Positions 52,904-63,333 of a DNA stretch of 64,000 nucleotides are shown here, piece by piece; within the stretch, counting starts at the first letter, position 1; each line of letters opens with the position of its first letter. The DNA lies in assembly GCA_902622985.1 (NCBI GenBank), contig CACNSH010000001.1, positions 128,036-192,035 of the forward strand. Reading direction: 5' to 3'. The stretch is from an uncultured Pelagibacteraceae bacterium. Lineage in GTDB: Bacteria; Pseudomonadota; Alphaproteobacteria; Pelagibacterales; AG-422-B15. Position numbers and translations under genes: made by a program. The notes beneath the pieces are model-generated. The model did not search any database, had not been told where the DNA came from, and saw only the letters and a program-made list of their open reading frames with translations.

Positions 52904-53443
52904 ATGAACAAAAGAAAATGTCATTTTAAGGGGTGCGAAGAAACAGGAGAATATCGCGCTCCTTCTTCCCCAAAAGATCTAGGGAAATACATTTGGTTCT
53001 GTCTAAAACACATAAAAGAATATAATAAAAAATGGAATTATTTTTCAGATATGACAGCCGATGAAATTGAGGCATTTATCGAAAATGACATAATTGGCCA
53101 TAGAAAAACTAAGCAAATAGGATCAAATGATACGAGTTATTTTGAAAAAATATCTAAAATTTCAGAGAGAATGTTTCAGGGGATGAATAATCTTGAAAAT
53201 ACGCTCGTACATCCTAGTTATTATAGTTCTAAGTATTTAAATGCTCTTGCAACTTTAGGGATTGATAATAAGAAAAGTTCACTCAATGAAATCAAGTCCA
53301 AATTCAAAAAGATTGTAAAAGAATTACACCCTGATACAGTTGGTAACAATGAAAAAAATAAAGAAAAATTAACTAGGGTTTTAGAAGCCTATAAAATAAT
53401 AAAGGAACAATATGACAACAACAGAAAATCTCATGCAAAGTAA
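52904..53443 (+). CDS. J-domain protein
   Basis: C-terminal LATLGIDNKKSSLNEIKSKFKKIVKELHPDTVGNNEKNKEKLTRVLEAYKII with HPD motif. Confidence 0.9.
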   Translation: MNKRKCHFKGCEETGEYRAPSSPKDLGKYIWFCLKHIKEYNKKWNYFSDMTADEIEAFIENDIIGHRKTKQIGSNDTSYFEKISKISERMFQGMNNLENTLVHPSYYSSKYLNALATLGIDNKKSSLNEIKSKFKKIVKELHPDTVGNNEKNKEKLTRVLEAYKIIKEQYDNNRKSHAK

Positions 53444-54401
53444 ACCGGATATATCTATATCTGTGAATCAAGCTTTTGGATTTGATACAGATCTTCATGT
53501 TGAGGGTTTTTCAAAGAAATCAGAGTATGTTCCTGAAATCGACTCTAACTATTGCTTTGATAAGTCAACTACCATGGCAATACTGTCTGGGTTTAAATAT
53601 AACAGAAGAGTTATGGTCCAAGGATTACATGGGACTGGAAAATCAACACATATTGAACAGATTGCTGCTCGGCTTAATTGGCCTTGCGTAAGAGTCAATC
53701 TTGACAGCCACATTAGTCGGATTGATTTGATTGGTAAAGATGCAATCGTATTAAATGATGGAAAGCAAGTTACGGAATTTCAAGACGGAATCTTGCCTTG
53801 GTCATTGCAAACACCTACAGCTTTGGTATTTGATGAATATGATGCTGGAAGACCAGATGTTATGTTTGTCATTCAAAGAGTATTAGAGTCGGAAGGTAAA
53901 TTTACATTATTAGATAAGAACAGAGTTTTAACGCCAAATCCATATTTTAGATTATTTGCAACTACAAACACCGTTGGGTTAGGAGATACAACTGGACTTT
54001 ATCATGGTACACAGCAAATAAATCAAGGGCAGATGGATAGGTGGAGCATAGTTACTACTCTTAACTATTTAGATCTTGAACAAGAAAAAAAGATAATGCT
54101 CTCGAAAGTTCCTTCATTTAATAACCCTGAAAAGGAAGAGATCATTGAATTGATGATAAAGGTTGCTGATTTATCCAGAAAAGGTCTTGCAAATGGAGAT
54201 ATATCAACGGTTATGAGTCCCAGGACAGTTCTAACTTGGGCCCAAAATTCTGAAATTTTTGATCACAATTATTCCGCAGCATTTAAACTTACTTTCTTAA
54301 ATAAGTGTGATGAAAGTGAAAGACAAATTATAGCCGAGTACTATCAACGCTGTTTTGGAGAAGAGGTCACAACTGAAGCAAGCAAATTTGATTTAGTTTA
54401 G
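53412..54401 (+). CDS. cobS: Cobaltochelatase subunit CobS
   Basis: AAA+ [45 protein letters not shown]. Confidence 0.95.
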   Translation: MTTTENLMQSKPDISISVNQAFGFDTDLHVEGFSKKSEYVPEIDSNYCFDKSTTMAILSGFKYNRRVMVQGLHGTGKSTHIEQIAARLNWPCVRVNLDSHISRIDLIGKDAIVLNDGKQVTEFQDGILPWSLQTPTALVFDEYDAGRPDVMFVIQRVLESEGKFTLLDKNRVLTPNPYFRLFATTNTVGLGDTTGLYHGTQQINQGQMDRWSIVTTLNYLDLEQEKKIMLSKVPSFNNPEKEEIIELMIKVADLSRKGLANGDISTVMSPRTVLTWAQNSEIFDHNYSAAFKLTFLNKCDESERQIIAEYYQRCFGEEVTTEASKFDLV

Positions 54402-56236
54402 TGAAAGAAGATTTTTTAGAGGATATCAAAAAAGCTATATCTTCCACTACACGAGCAATAGCTGAAGATAAAGAAATTGATGTTGTATTCGAGGATAATC
54501 TATCATCAACTGATAATAAAATTGTTCTACCTAAAATTGACAATAATGAGGACTTAAAAAATTTAAATCAATTACGCGGGCATGCTGATAATGAGGCTCT
54601 TAGGTACAAATATCATAACAAAGAAACCTACATACAATTCGAACCCTCTGGTGAAAAAAATAGGAAAATTTACGAAGTTCTAGAAAATACTCGAATCCAA
54701 CTTATAGGCAGTAAGTTAATGCGAGGGGTTAAATCTAATTTAAAGACACTCTATGAACAAAAATTTAGAGAGAAGAACTTAGACACTGTTTCAAAGCAAT
54801 CAGATTTGAATATTGAAGACGCAATAGACTTGTATTTAAGAAATAAAATCAATCCTGATTATCTACCATCTAACTCAAATAATGCCCTTAATCTATGGAA
54901 GAAATGGTTGAATAATAAAATTAGTGACTCATCTGATCAACTTTTAAAAAATATACATAATCAAAAACTTTTTGCTGAAAATGTGAACGAACTAATTAGA
55001 GAGCTAGATTATTATGATAATGAAAATAGTGATGATAAAGACAACAAAGAGGAGGAAAATCAAAATATTGATCAACTAGAAAACAATGAGGTCAATGAAA
55101 TGGAAAACCAGTCTTCCTTTAGTGATGAAGAATCTACTCAGTCTGAGGAAGAGGTAGGTTATGATGAAACTGAGATGAATATTGACCAACAAGAAGATGA
55201 TGAACTAAGTGAATTAGATGAAGGTAATACTGAAAACGCAACTCCCCAATACAAAGCAGAAAATTCAGTAGAAAAAATACTCAACGAATACGAAATTTAT
55301 ACTGAGGAATTTGATGAGGTTATTACTGCAAAAAATATCTGTGAAGATGAAGAACTAAATAGATTAAGGGCTTATCTAGATCAGCAATTAAAAGCTTATC
55401 AAATGATAATTTCAAGATTAGCCAACAGACTGCAAAGAAAGCTATTGGCTAAGCAAAATCGAAGTTGGGATTTTGATCTTGAGGAAGGACTGCTCGATAC
55501 CTCAAGACTTACGAGAATAATTATGGATCCATACCATTCACTGTCATTTAAAAAAGAAAAAGACACAGATTTTAAAGATACTGTGGTTTCATTACTTATA
55601 GATAACTCAGGTTCAATGAGAGGTCGCCCTATAACAGTTGCAGCAATGAGTGCAGATATTCTTGCGAGGACACTTGAAAGGTGCGGCGTTAAAGTTGAGA
55701 TACTTGGCTTTACCACTAAAGCTTGGAAAGGTGGAAAGAGCAGAGAGCATTGGATGCAAAATAAAAAAATTCCATCTCCTGGAAGATTAAATGATTTAAG
55801 GCATATAATTTATAAAGCGGCTGATGAACCGTGGAGAAGGTCAAAGAAAAATCTTGGATTAATGATGCGTGAGGGACTTTTAAAAGAGAATATAGATGGT
55901 GAAGCATTGTTATGGGCACACAAAAGGCTTCAGGCAAGATATGAAGCAAGAAAAATATTAATGGTTATCTCAGATGGTGCGCCTGTCGATGATAGTACAC
56001 TTTCAGTAAATACAGGTAATTATTTAGAAAAACATCTTCGAGGTGTTATAAATTGGATAGAGTCTAAATCTTCAATTCAGTTGCTTGCTGTTGGAATTGG
56101 CCACGATGTAACAAGATACTACAAAAGAGCTGTAACAATAGTTGATGCAGAACAATTAGCTGACGTAATGACTGAGCAGTTGGTAGATCTTTTTGAAGAA
56201 AACGAAAATAATTTAAACCGTCAGACTATTAACTAG
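54401..56236 (+). CDS. cobT: Cobaltochelatase subunit CobT
   Basis: GTG start; acidic middle region; VWA domain [44 protein letters not shown]. Confidence 0.95.
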   Translation: MKEDFLEDIKKAISSTTRAIAEDKEIDVVFEDNLSSTDNKIVLPKIDNNEDLKNLNQLRGHADNEALRYKYHNKETYIQFEPSGEKNRKIYEVLENTRIQLIGSKLMRGVKSNLKTLYEQKFREKNLDTVSKQSDLNIEDAIDLYLRNKINPDYLPSNSNNALNLWKKWLNNKISDSSDQLLKNIHNQKLFAENVNELIRELDYYDNENSDDKDNKEEENQNIDQLENNEVNEMENQSSFSDEESTQSEEEVGYDETEMNIDQQEDDELSELDEGNTENATPQYKAENSVEKILNEYEIYTEEFDEVITAKNICEDEELNRLRAYLDQQLKAYQMIISRLANRLQRKLLAKQNRSWDFDLEEGLLDTSRLTRIIMDPYHSLSFKKEKDTDFKDTVVSLLIDNSGSMRGRPITVAAMSADILARTLERCGVKVEILGFTTKAWKGGKSREHWMQNKKIPSPGRLNDLRHIIYKAADEPWRRSKKNLGLMMREGLLKENIDGEALLWAHKRLQARYEARKILMVISDGAPVDDSTLSVNTGNYLEKHLRGVINWIESKSSIQLLAVGIGHDVTRYYKRAVTIVDAEQLADVMTEQLVDLFEENENNLNRQTIN

Positions 56237-56519
56237 CTTTTTTTTGTGCATTATTCATAGCACGTTGTACTCTCTTTGCTTTTTGAGACAATTTCTTACT
56301 TTTTGTTTGTGTTAAGAATTCATCAATACCGCCAAATTTGGAAACTGTTCTGATTGATGAAGTAGCTACAGAGAACCTTATATTCTTATTTAATATATCA
56401 CTTTTAAAAGTTACAGACTGAAGATTAACATTAAATTTTCTTCTTGTCTTATTATTGGCTTTGCTCACATTATTACCAAATTGTACTTTTTTTCCTGATA
56501 GATCACATGCTTTTGTCAT
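56229..56519 (-). CDS. rpmB: Ribosomal protein bL28
   Basis: [36 protein letters not shown]. Confidence 0.96.
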   Translation of the reverse strand: MTKACDLSGKKVQFGNNVSKANNKTRRKFNVNLQSVTFKSDILNKNIRFSVATSSIRTVSKFGGIDEFLTQTKSKKLSQKAKRVQRAMNNAQKKAS

Positions 56520-56561
56520 AGTAAGTTTAAGTAAAGTTTTTGGTAATTATTGTCAATATGA

Positions 56562-57524
56562 TTATTGCTTGAGGGTATCTTTTGTAATTGTTTCAACTGC
56601 TTCGTACATAGAAATTTCATTTTTCATTACTTTTTCAGAGTATTTTGGAATATTTCCCTTACTTGTCAGTCGTTTTGTTATGTCTGATGCAATTATATTT
56701 TTTACTTCTTCTTGGATCCAGTATTCAAGCTGATCAGCGCGTCTTTCATCAAATATCCCTTTTAACTTATTTTGATCAATTATCTGATTAATTGTTTTAA
56801 TAACATCCACCATTCCAGTTTGCTCAATCGCCGATACTAATAAAACTTGCTTTTCAAGCTCATCTAATTTCTTATAGTAACTCAGGGCTGATTTATAGTC
56901 AGCGGCAGTTTTTGAGGCTTCCATTTTCAACTCACCGTCATTTTTATTGACTATAAATATATCTGCATATTCTGTAATACCTTTTTTTATTCCTTGCAGC
57001 TCATCACCAGAACCAGGACCAACAATAAGAGTAAATATATCAACTAAATTGCTTGCAACAATTTCTGATTGTCCCACGCCAACTGTTTCAATAAATATAA
57101 AGTCATAGCCTGCAGCATCTAATATGATGGATGCTTCGCGAGTTCCCATTGAGATACCTCCTAAAGTACCCCTTGAGGGTGTAGATCTTATAAAAGTATT
57201 TGGATTTTTAGATATCTCTACCATTCGAGTTTTATCTCCTAATATTGACCCACCAGTAATTTGCGAGGATGGATCAATAGCTAAAATACCTAACTTATAA
57301 TTTTGACTGACCAAATAACTTCCAAAGGACTCAATGAATGTTGACTTCCCAACTCCAGGCGGGCCAGAGAAACCTACTCTTATTGATTTACCAGGCTTCT
57401 TAATTAACTCTGATATTAGCTGCCTACTAATTTGTTGATCAGTGTCTTTTGAGGACTCAACTAATGTAATAGCTTTAGCAATGGCAGCTCTTTCACCCTT
57501 AATAATCTTATCTACTAATTCCAT
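56562..57524 (-). CDS. meaB: Methylmalonyl-CoA mutase-associated GTPase MeaB
   Basis: VGFSGPPGVGKSTFIESFG; FIRSTPSRGTLGG; IETVGVGQSE; DIFIVNKNDG. Confidence 0.95.
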   Translation of the reverse strand: MELVDKIIKGERAAIAKAITLVESSKDTDQQISRQLISELIKKPGKSIRVGFSGPPGVGKSTFIESFGSYLVSQNYKLGILAIDPSSQITGGSILGDKTRMVEISKNPNTFIRSTPSRGTLGGISMGTREASIILDAAGYDFIFIETVGVGQSEIVASNLVDIFTLIVGPGSGDELQGIKKGITEYADIFIVNKNDGELKMEASKTAADYKSALSYYKKLDELEKQVLLVSAIEQTGMVDVIKTINQIIDQNKLKGIFDERRADQLEYWIQEEVKNIIASDITKRLTSKGNIPKYSEKVMKNEISMYEAVETITKDTLKQ

Positions 57525-57527
57525 TAA

Positions 57528-59681
57528 CTATTCTTTACTTAAGTTATCTGAAATCAAATCGATAACTTTTTCGGCAGACTCTATGATGTTGGAACCTGGA
57601 CCAAAAATGGCCGATACATTATTTTCATACAGAAATTCGTAATCTTGTTCTGGAATTATGCCTCCCACAAAAACAATTATCTTTGACTTAGGATCAATCT
57701 CTTTTAGGCCTTTCATTAATTCAGGTACAAGTGTTTTATGTCCTGCCGCTAAAGTTGAAACTCCAATTGCATGAACATCATTTTCAATGGCATCTTTTGC
57801 AACATCTTTAGGCGATTGAAATAGTGGGCCCATATCAACATCAAAACCCATGTCAGCAAATGAGGTTGCAACAATCTTTGCTCCCCTATCGTGGCCATCC
57901 TGACCCATTTTAACTACTAGAACTCGTGGTCTTCTACCATTTACATTTTCAAATTCCTTAATTTTACTTTCAACCTTCATAAATTCTTTATCACCTTCAA
58001 AATGTTTACCATATACTCCTGATACACTTAAGCTTTTTGCAAAATGTCTACCATATACTTGCTCTAATGCTTTTGAAACTTCTCCAACCGTTGCTCTTAA
58101 TTTAATAGCTTCTATACAAGGAATAAGAAGATTTGTTTCATCTTTAGCAGCATTAGTTAAATTAGTAAGTGCTTTTTCAACAGCTTTTGTGTTACGTGAC
58201 TCTTTTATTGCATGTATTTTCTTTATTTGATCATCTCGAACGCGATTATTATCAATTACTCTCACATCAACTGAAGGTTCTTTTGGGTTTTTATATTTAT
58301 TTACACCAACAACAACCCTTGATCCACTATCGACTTTAGCTTGCTTCTTAGTTGCAGACTCTTCAATTTTTAGTTTAGGAATCCCTGCCTTAACAGCTTT
58401 GGTCATTCCACCTAATTCCTCAATTTCTGTAATAATATCCCAAGTTTTTTTTGATAATTCTTCAGTTAAGTTTTCAACAAAATATGACCCTGCAAGAGGG
58501 TCAACCGTTTTTGTAACACCAGTTTCATTTTGAAGAATCAATTGAGTATTTCTAGCAATTCTTGCAGACTCGTCTGTTGGTAAAGCAATTGCTTCATCGA
58601 AGGAATTTGTGTGCAAACTTTGTGTTCCTCCAAGGATAGCAGATAAGGCCTCATAAGATGTTCTTATAATGTTATTATAAGGATCTTTCTCAGTTAAAGA
58701 TACGCCAGATGTTTGACAGTGTGTTCTTAAAATAAGAGATCTTTCATTTTTAGCTCCAAAATCTTTCATGATCTTAGCCCACAGAGTTCTTGCTGCTCTT
58801 AATTTAGCAATCTCCATAAAAAAGTCCGTTCCGATTGCAAAAAAGAAGGAGAGCCTCGGTGCAAAATCATCAACATCAAGACCTTTTGACATTGCTGCTC
58901 TTACATATTCCATTCCGTCAGCTAAAGTGTAAGCTAATTCAAGAACATTATCAGCGCCGGCTTCTTGCATATGATAACCTGAAATCGAAATAGAATTAAA
59001 CTTAGGCATTTCTTTTGAAGTAAATTCAATAATATCGGCAACAATTTTCATCGATGGCTCAGGAGGATATATATAAGTATTTCTTACCATGAACTCTTTT
59101 AAGATATCATTCTGAATTGTTCCTGATAGCAAACTTCTATCAACACCCTGTTCTTCTCCTGCAACAATAAATGATGCGAGTACTGGCAACACTGCGCCGT
59201 TCATAGTCATTGATACTGACATTTGATCTAGAGGAATATTATTAAAAAGTATTTTCATATCCTCAACAGTATCTATAGCTACACCAGCTTTACCTACATC
59301 ACCCATTACCAAATCGTCATCTGAGTCATACCCCCTGTGTGTTGGCAAATCAAAAGCAACTGAAAGACCTTTTTGACCAGATTCTAAATTCTTTTTATAA
59401 AATTCATTGGACTCCTCAGCAGTTGAAAATCCAGCATACTGCCTTATCGTCCAAGGTCTATTTGTGTACATTGATGCCTTTGGACCTCTTGTATATGGCC
59501 ATTGTCCAGGAAGAGAATTCTTTTCTACAAATGAAAAGTTCTCCATGTCCTCTTTAGTATATACTGGCTTAATATTTATTCCTTCATCAGTCTCTGATAT
59601 TGCATCACTAAAATTTTTCTTAGTTTCTTTTTCGAAACTTTTTTGCCATGTATTAAAGCCATTATTTGATTTTTTCGTCAT
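57528..59681 (-). CDS. Methylmalonyl-CoA mutase, single chain
   Basis: [35 protein letters not shown]-terminal B12 domain [36 protein letters not shown]. Confidence 0.97.
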   Translation of the reverse strand: MTKKSNNGFNTWQKSFEKETKKNFSDAISETDEGINIKPVYTKEDMENFSFVEKNSLPGQWPYTRGPKASMYTNRPWTIRQYAGFSTAEESNEFYKKNLESGQKGLSVAFDLPTHRGYDSDDDLVMGDVGKAGVAIDTVEDMKILFNNIPLDQMSVSMTMNGAVLPVLASFIVAGEEQGVDRSLLSGTIQNDILKEFMVRNTYIYPPEPSMKIVADIIEFTSKEMPKFNSISISGYHMQEAGADNVLELAYTLADGMEYVRAAMSKGLDVDDFAPRLSFFFAIGTDFFMEIAKLRAARTLWAKIMKDFGAKNERSLILRTHCQTSGVSLTEKDPYNNIIRTSYEALSAILGGTQSLHTNSFDEAIALPTDESARIARNTQLILQNETGVTKTVDPLAGSYFVENLTEELSKKTWDIITEIEELGGMTKAVKAGIPKLKIEESATKKQAKVDSGSRVVVGVNKYKNPKEPSVDVRVIDNNRVRDDQIKKIHAIKESRNTKAVEKALTNLTNAAKDETNLLIPCIEAIKLRATVGEVSKALEQVYGRHFAKSLSVSGVYGKHFEGDKEFMKVESKIKEFENVNGRRPRVLVVKMGQDGHDRGAKIVATSFADMGFDVDMGPLFQSPKDVAKDAIENDVHAIGVSTLAAGHKTLVPELMKGLKEIDPKSKIIVFVGGIIPEQDYEFLYENNVSAIFGPGSNIIESAEKVIDLISDNLSKE

Positions 59682-59860
59682 TTTTATTGAAACTTTTAAA
59701 TTTTGATTAAGTGATATATATAGTTAATTAGAAATAAAAAAAATTAGAATATTTAAAGAACATTCCAAGTTGGTGATTCGGACATATAATCTACACCTTT
59801 TGTTCTACAATGGTCACCACATATAGTACTCTTTAAATTCTAATATACAAATATGTTATT

Positions 59861-60298
59861 ATGTTAGATAAATTCAAAACGCTATTATCAGATAATAAAG
59901 ATGTCAAAGAAGAAGAGTTTGAGGCATCACAATTAGCAGTTGCGTCTTTAATGGTTACGACTGCTCTGCACGATGGTGAATTTGATGAGATTGAAAAAGA
60001 TGAGATATTAAAATTGCTTGGTAATTTTTATAAATTAGATAACGATAAATTAAATAAACTTTTTGAGGCTTCTTTTGAACTTGTTGATAACGCGAATGAT
60101 ATTCACCAATTCACGTCAAAAATTAATAGCTTACTTACTGATGATGAAAAAATAATGATAATTGAAATGATATGGAAAATTGTAATTGCAGATGGCAGAA
60201 TTGATGATTATGAAAATGCTTTAGTACGTAAAATATCTGGTCTTCTATATATCGATGACTTTAAAGTTGGTGAAATAAAGAAAAAACTCTCACAATAG
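59861..60298 (+). CDS. TerB family protein
   Basis: VASLMVTTALHDGEFDEIEKDEI..IEMIWKIVIADGRIDDYENALVRKIS acidic repeats. Confidence 0.85.
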   Translation: MLDKFKTLLSDNKDVKEEEFEASQLAVASLMVTTALHDGEFDEIEKDEILKLLGNFYKLDNDKLNKLFEASFELVDNANDIHQFTSKINSLLTDDEKIMIIEMIWKIVIADGRIDDYENALVRKISGLLYIDDFKVGEIKKKLSQ

Positions 60299-60304
60299 TT
60301 TAAA

Positions 60305-60562
60305 ATGACATACCTAGTTAATGAAAAATGCATAAAATGCAAATATACTGATTGCGTGGAGGTATGTCCGGTTGATTGTTTCTACGAAGGTGAAAATATG
60401 TTAGTAATTAATCCTGATGAATGCATAGATTGCGGTGTGTGTGAACCAGAGTGTCCCGTAGATGCAATCATCTCTGATACAGATGATAAAGATAAAAAAT
60501 GTATGAGAGTGAAGAAAATAAATATGATAAATATTTTTCCGAAAAATCTGGAGGTTAGGTAA
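60305..60562 (+). CDS. fdxA: 7Fe/8Fe ferredoxin FdxA-like with atypical or frameshifted short C-terminus
   Basis: [55 protein letters not shown]; followed by carD. Confidence 0.92.
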   Translation: MTYLVNEKCIKCKYTDCVEVCPVDCFYEGENMLVINPDECIDCGVCEPECPVDAIISDTDDKDKKCMRVKKINMINIFPKNLEVR

Positions 60563-60566
60563 TCTT

Positions 60567-61379
60567 ATGAAAAAAAAGAAAAAAGTTAGTAAAGTCGACA
60601 AAAAGAAAATTCTAAAAAAGAAAACTGTTAAGAAAAAAACTAAAGTTGTAAAAAAGAAAACTTCAGTAAAGAAAACTCCAAAAAAGAAACAAGTAAAAAA
60701 AATTGTTAAAAAAACAGTAGAAGCAAAGAAATTTGTAGAGCCTAAACTTCCTCCACAATCTAACAAAAAAGTTAATAATCGAATTATTAATCCTGCTCAT
60801 TATCAAGCGAAAAAAGTTAAAAAGTTTTTAGAAATAAAGACCATTAAAGAAAAAAAAGTTAAAAAAATATTTAATACAAAGGATCATGTTGTTTATCCAA
60901 CACACGGCGTAGGCCAAGTTATAGATATTGAAAAAAGAGAGGTCGTTGGACAAAAACTAGAAATGTATGTGATTGAGTTTGTACGAGATAAATTAATTTT
61001 GCGAGTTCCAGTTGAAAAGGCTAAGTCTCTTAATTTAAGAAAAGTATCAAAACCATCTAAAATTCAAACTGTGTTAAAAATCCTATCCCAAAAACCAAAA
61101 ATAAAGAGAACAATGTGGAGCAGAAGGGCTCAGGAATATGACCTTAAAATTAACTCAGGTGACATTGAACAGATTGCTGAAGTTGTTAGAGATCTTAACA
61201 GAGCAAATAATCAAATAGAGCAATCTTATAGTGAGCGCCAACTTTTTGAATTATCTTATGATCGATTTTTGAGAGAAGTGATTGCTGGACTTAAAATTAC
61301 CGAGGAAAACGCAATAAAAAAAGTCGATAAGATTCTTGGTAGAGATAAATTAAAAAACGCCCCTAGTTTGTTGAACTAA
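60567..61379 (+). CDS. carD: CarD family transcriptional regulator with Lys-rich N-terminal extension
   Basis: FNTKDHVVYPTHGVGQVIDIEKREVVGQKLEMYVIEF; NINSGDIEQIAEVVRDL-type C-terminal domain; ~95 aa Lys-rich leader. Confidence 0.93.
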   Translation: MKKKKKVSKVDKKKILKKKTVKKKTKVVKKKTSVKKTPKKKQVKKIVKKTVEAKKFVEPKLPPQSNKKVNNRIINPAHYQAKKVKKFLEIKTIKEKKVKKIFNTKDHVVYPTHGVGQVIDIEKREVVGQKLEMYVIEFVRDKLILRVPVEKAKSLNLRKVSKPSKIQTVLKILSQKPKIKRTMWSRRAQEYDLKINSGDIEQIAEVVRDLNRANNQIEQSYSERQLFELSYDRFLREVIAGLKITEENAIKKVDKILGRDKLKNAPSLLN

Positions 61380-61385
61380 GGGCGC

Positions 61386-61412
61386 AAAAAAAAAGCATTG
61401 ATTAATCAATGC
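61386..61412 (-). terminator. Rho-independent terminator of the histone-H1-like gene
   Basis: Perfect 18-bp palindrome GCATTGATTAATCAATGC (61395-61412), followed on the minus strand by T9, just after the stop at 61416. Confidence 0.75.
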
Positions 61413-61415
61413 TAA

Positions 61416-61673
61416 TTATCTTCTTTTTTTTCTTCTAGCAGCTTTCTTTTTCTTTTTAGGAGCGGCTTTTTTCTTAGCGGCTTTCCTTTTTTTCTTTTTA
61501 GGAGCAGCTTTTTTCTTAGCTGGCTTCCTTTTAGCTGCTTTACGCTTTTTCTTTTTAGGAGCTGCTTTTTTCTTAGCTGGCTTCCTTTTAGCAGCTTTAC
61601 GTTTTTTCTTAGGTGCTGCTTTTTTCTTAGCTTTTTTCCTTGCTTTCGCAAAGATCACTTTTAGTTCCTCCAT
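61416..61673 (-). CDS. Histone H1-like Lys/Ala/Pro-rich DNA-binding protein
   Basis: MEELKVIFAKARKKAKKKAAPKKKRKAAKRKPAKKKAAPKKKK...; SD-like GGGGGAGATAATT just upstream. Confidence 0.8.
   Translation of the reverse strand: MEELKVIFAKARKKAKKKAAPKKKRKAAKRKPAKKKAAPKKKKRKAAKRKPAKKKAAPKKKKRKAAKKKAAPKKKKKAARRKKRR
61432..61640 (-). repeat. Imperfect in-frame tandem repeats coding for (K)RKAAKRKPAKKKAAPKK units
   Basis: Repeated 'tttctttttaggagctgcttttttcttagctggcttccttttagctgctttacg' blocks of about 57 bp (~19 codons), about two full units plus partial copies. Confidence 0.8.
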
Positions 61674-61959
61674 AATTATCTCCCCCCGTTTGGGTTTAGT
61701 TAGAGGTTAGTAGATGAATCAAAATTGATTCGTTCTAATACAATGATTAAACTTTTATGAAAAACTGTCAATTTTTCGCTGTTTTTTCAAATTTTTGAAT
61801 TTTAAATTTTTTTTTCAATGTATTTTAAATTGTTAGTAAATGTATTTAAATACTTATAGTTATTAGATTTTTTTATAGTAACAAAAATTTATTTTTTTTT
61901 ATTTATTTTAATTAAAATAAAATAAAAATTATTTTTTTTTTGAAAAAATCTTTAATTAT

Positions 61960-62036
61960 GCGCTCGTAGCTCAGCAGGATAGAGCACAGGATTCCTAATC
62001 CTGGGGTCGGATGTTCGAATCATCTCGAGCGCGCCA
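61960..62036 (+). tRNA. tRNA-Arg (CCT)
   Basis: GCGCTCGTAGCTCAGCAGGATAGAGCACAGGATTCCTAATCCTGGGGTCGGATGTTCGAATCATCTCGAGCGCGCCA; anticodon loop TTCCTAA. Confidence 0.97.
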
Positions 62037-62043
62037 ATATAAT

Positions 62044-62382
62044 TCAGCAAACATTAGATCCATTATCTACTTTTTGTTGTGGATGAAGCAAGATCACCTC
62101 ATTATTTTCATTTATTGCCCCAAGGATTAAGACCTCTGACTCAATGCCTGCGATATTTTTTTTCTCAAAATTACATACTGCAATAATTTGTTTTTGAAGA
62201 AGCTCTTCAATTGAATAGTTTGTTATTTGAGCTGAACTTTGTTTAATACCAACTTTTTCACCAAAATCTATTTTCAGCACATAAGCTGGTTTTCTCGCCT
62301 TTTCGTTTATTTTTACTTCTAAAATAGTACCTACTAAGATCTCAATTTTTTCAAAATCTTCATATTTTACAATGTCTTTCAT
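62044..62382 (-). CDS. csaA: CsaA-like tRNA-binding domain protein
   Basis: FEKIEILVGTILEVKINEKARKPAYVLKIDFGEKVGIKQSSAQIT..IAVCNF. Confidence 0.9.
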   Translation of the reverse strand: MKDIVKYEDFEKIEILVGTILEVKINEKARKPAYVLKIDFGEKVGIKQSSAQITNYSIEELLQKQIIAVCNFEKKNIAGIESEVLILGAINENNEVILLHPQQKVDNGSNVC

Positions 62383-62469
62383 ATTTAATTAAGCCACATT
62401 GGCAGTTTTTATCCCCTCAAAATTGAAGATTCAAATTGTCTTTTTACATTGAATTTGTATTTTGCATTC

Positions 62470-63333
62470 ATGTCAAGTTTTGATGATACAAATGAAATGA
62501 AGTCTTTTGTTAAAAAAGCTATGTCTATTCCTTTACTTGAAGAGGATCACGAAAAGGTTTTAGCAAAAAAATGGATCAAAAATAAAGATGAAAAGGCATT
62601 GCACGAACTAACTCAATCTCACATAAGGTTGGTTATAGCTTTTGCTGTTAAGTATAAGAACTACGGTCTTAATTTAAGTGACCTTATTCAAGAAGGAAAT
62701 ATAGGTCTTATGAAAGCTGCAGAAAGATTTGAATTGGACAAAGAAGTTAGATTCTCAACTTATGCTGGATGGTGGATCAGGGCATCAATTCAAGACTTCG
62801 TTCTAAAAAATTGGTCATTAGTAAGGATCGCGACTACCTCTAAACAAAAAAGTCTATTTTTTAGTCTCAGAAAATTAAAACAGAAAATTCATCAAACGGA
62901 ACATGGATCAATCGATTTTAGGACTGCACAAGGCATTGCTAATGATTTAAATATTTCAACTTCTGATGTTATAAAAATGGACAGCAGAATTAGTCAAAAC
63001 GATAGTTCTCTCAATCACAAAATTAATGACGAAAGTGAAAGTGAGTTTATGGAACTTATTGAAGACGAAGAAGCAAGACCTGATGATAAGGTATTTGAAA
63101 AAGATCAAGTAAATTTTAAAAAAGACTTAATAAAACAAACTTTAGAGATACTTGATGAAAGAGAAGTAAAAATAATTAAGGATAGACATCTTTCAGAGGA
63201 AGTTAAAACACTTGATATACTCGGCAAGGAGTTAAAAATTTCCAAAGAGCGTGTAAGACAGATTGAAAAAGGTGCGATGATGAAGATGAAATCGTATATA
63301 TCAAATTCACAAAAGAAAGAGTTCCTTTTTTAA
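62470..63333 (+). CDS. rpoH: RNA polymerase sigma-32 factor (start moved to internal ATG)
   Basis: SDLIQEGNIGLMKAAERFELDKEVRFSTYAGWWIRASIQDFVLKNWSLVRIATT; region 4 KERVRQIEKGAMMKMK. Confidence 0.93.
   Translation: MSSFDDTNEMKSFVKKAMSIPLLEEDHEKVLAKKWIKNKDEKALHELTQSHIRLVIAFAVKYKNYGLNLSDLIQEGNIGLMKAAERFELDKEVRFSTYAGWWIRASIQDFVLKNWSLVRIATTSKQKSLFFSLRKLKQKIHQTEHGSIDFRTAQGIANDLNISTSDVIKMDSRISQNDSSLNHKINDESESEFMELIEDEEARPDDKVFEKDQVNFKKDLIKQTLEILDEREVKIIKDRHLSEEVKTLDILGKELKISKERVRQIEKGAMMKMKSYISNSQKKEFLF

Noticed and set aside
60401-60766. Minus-strand Phe-rich ORF opposite fdxA/carD
   Set aside because: Antisense of poly-Lys codons gives poly-Phe; not a credible protein.
61364-61385. CGCCCCTAG...CTAAGGGCG inverted repeat at the end of carD
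   Set aside because: Could be a plus-strand terminator stem, but it has a mismatch and is followed by A's rather than T's on the plus strand; only the minus-strand terminator next to it is called.
61412-61651. ORF MRKQGKKLRKKQHLRKN... in another frame of the H1-like gene
   Set aside because: Shadow frame of a Lys-rich tandem repeat; the 61416-61673 frame has the better start, an SD-like site and a recognisable H1-like pattern.
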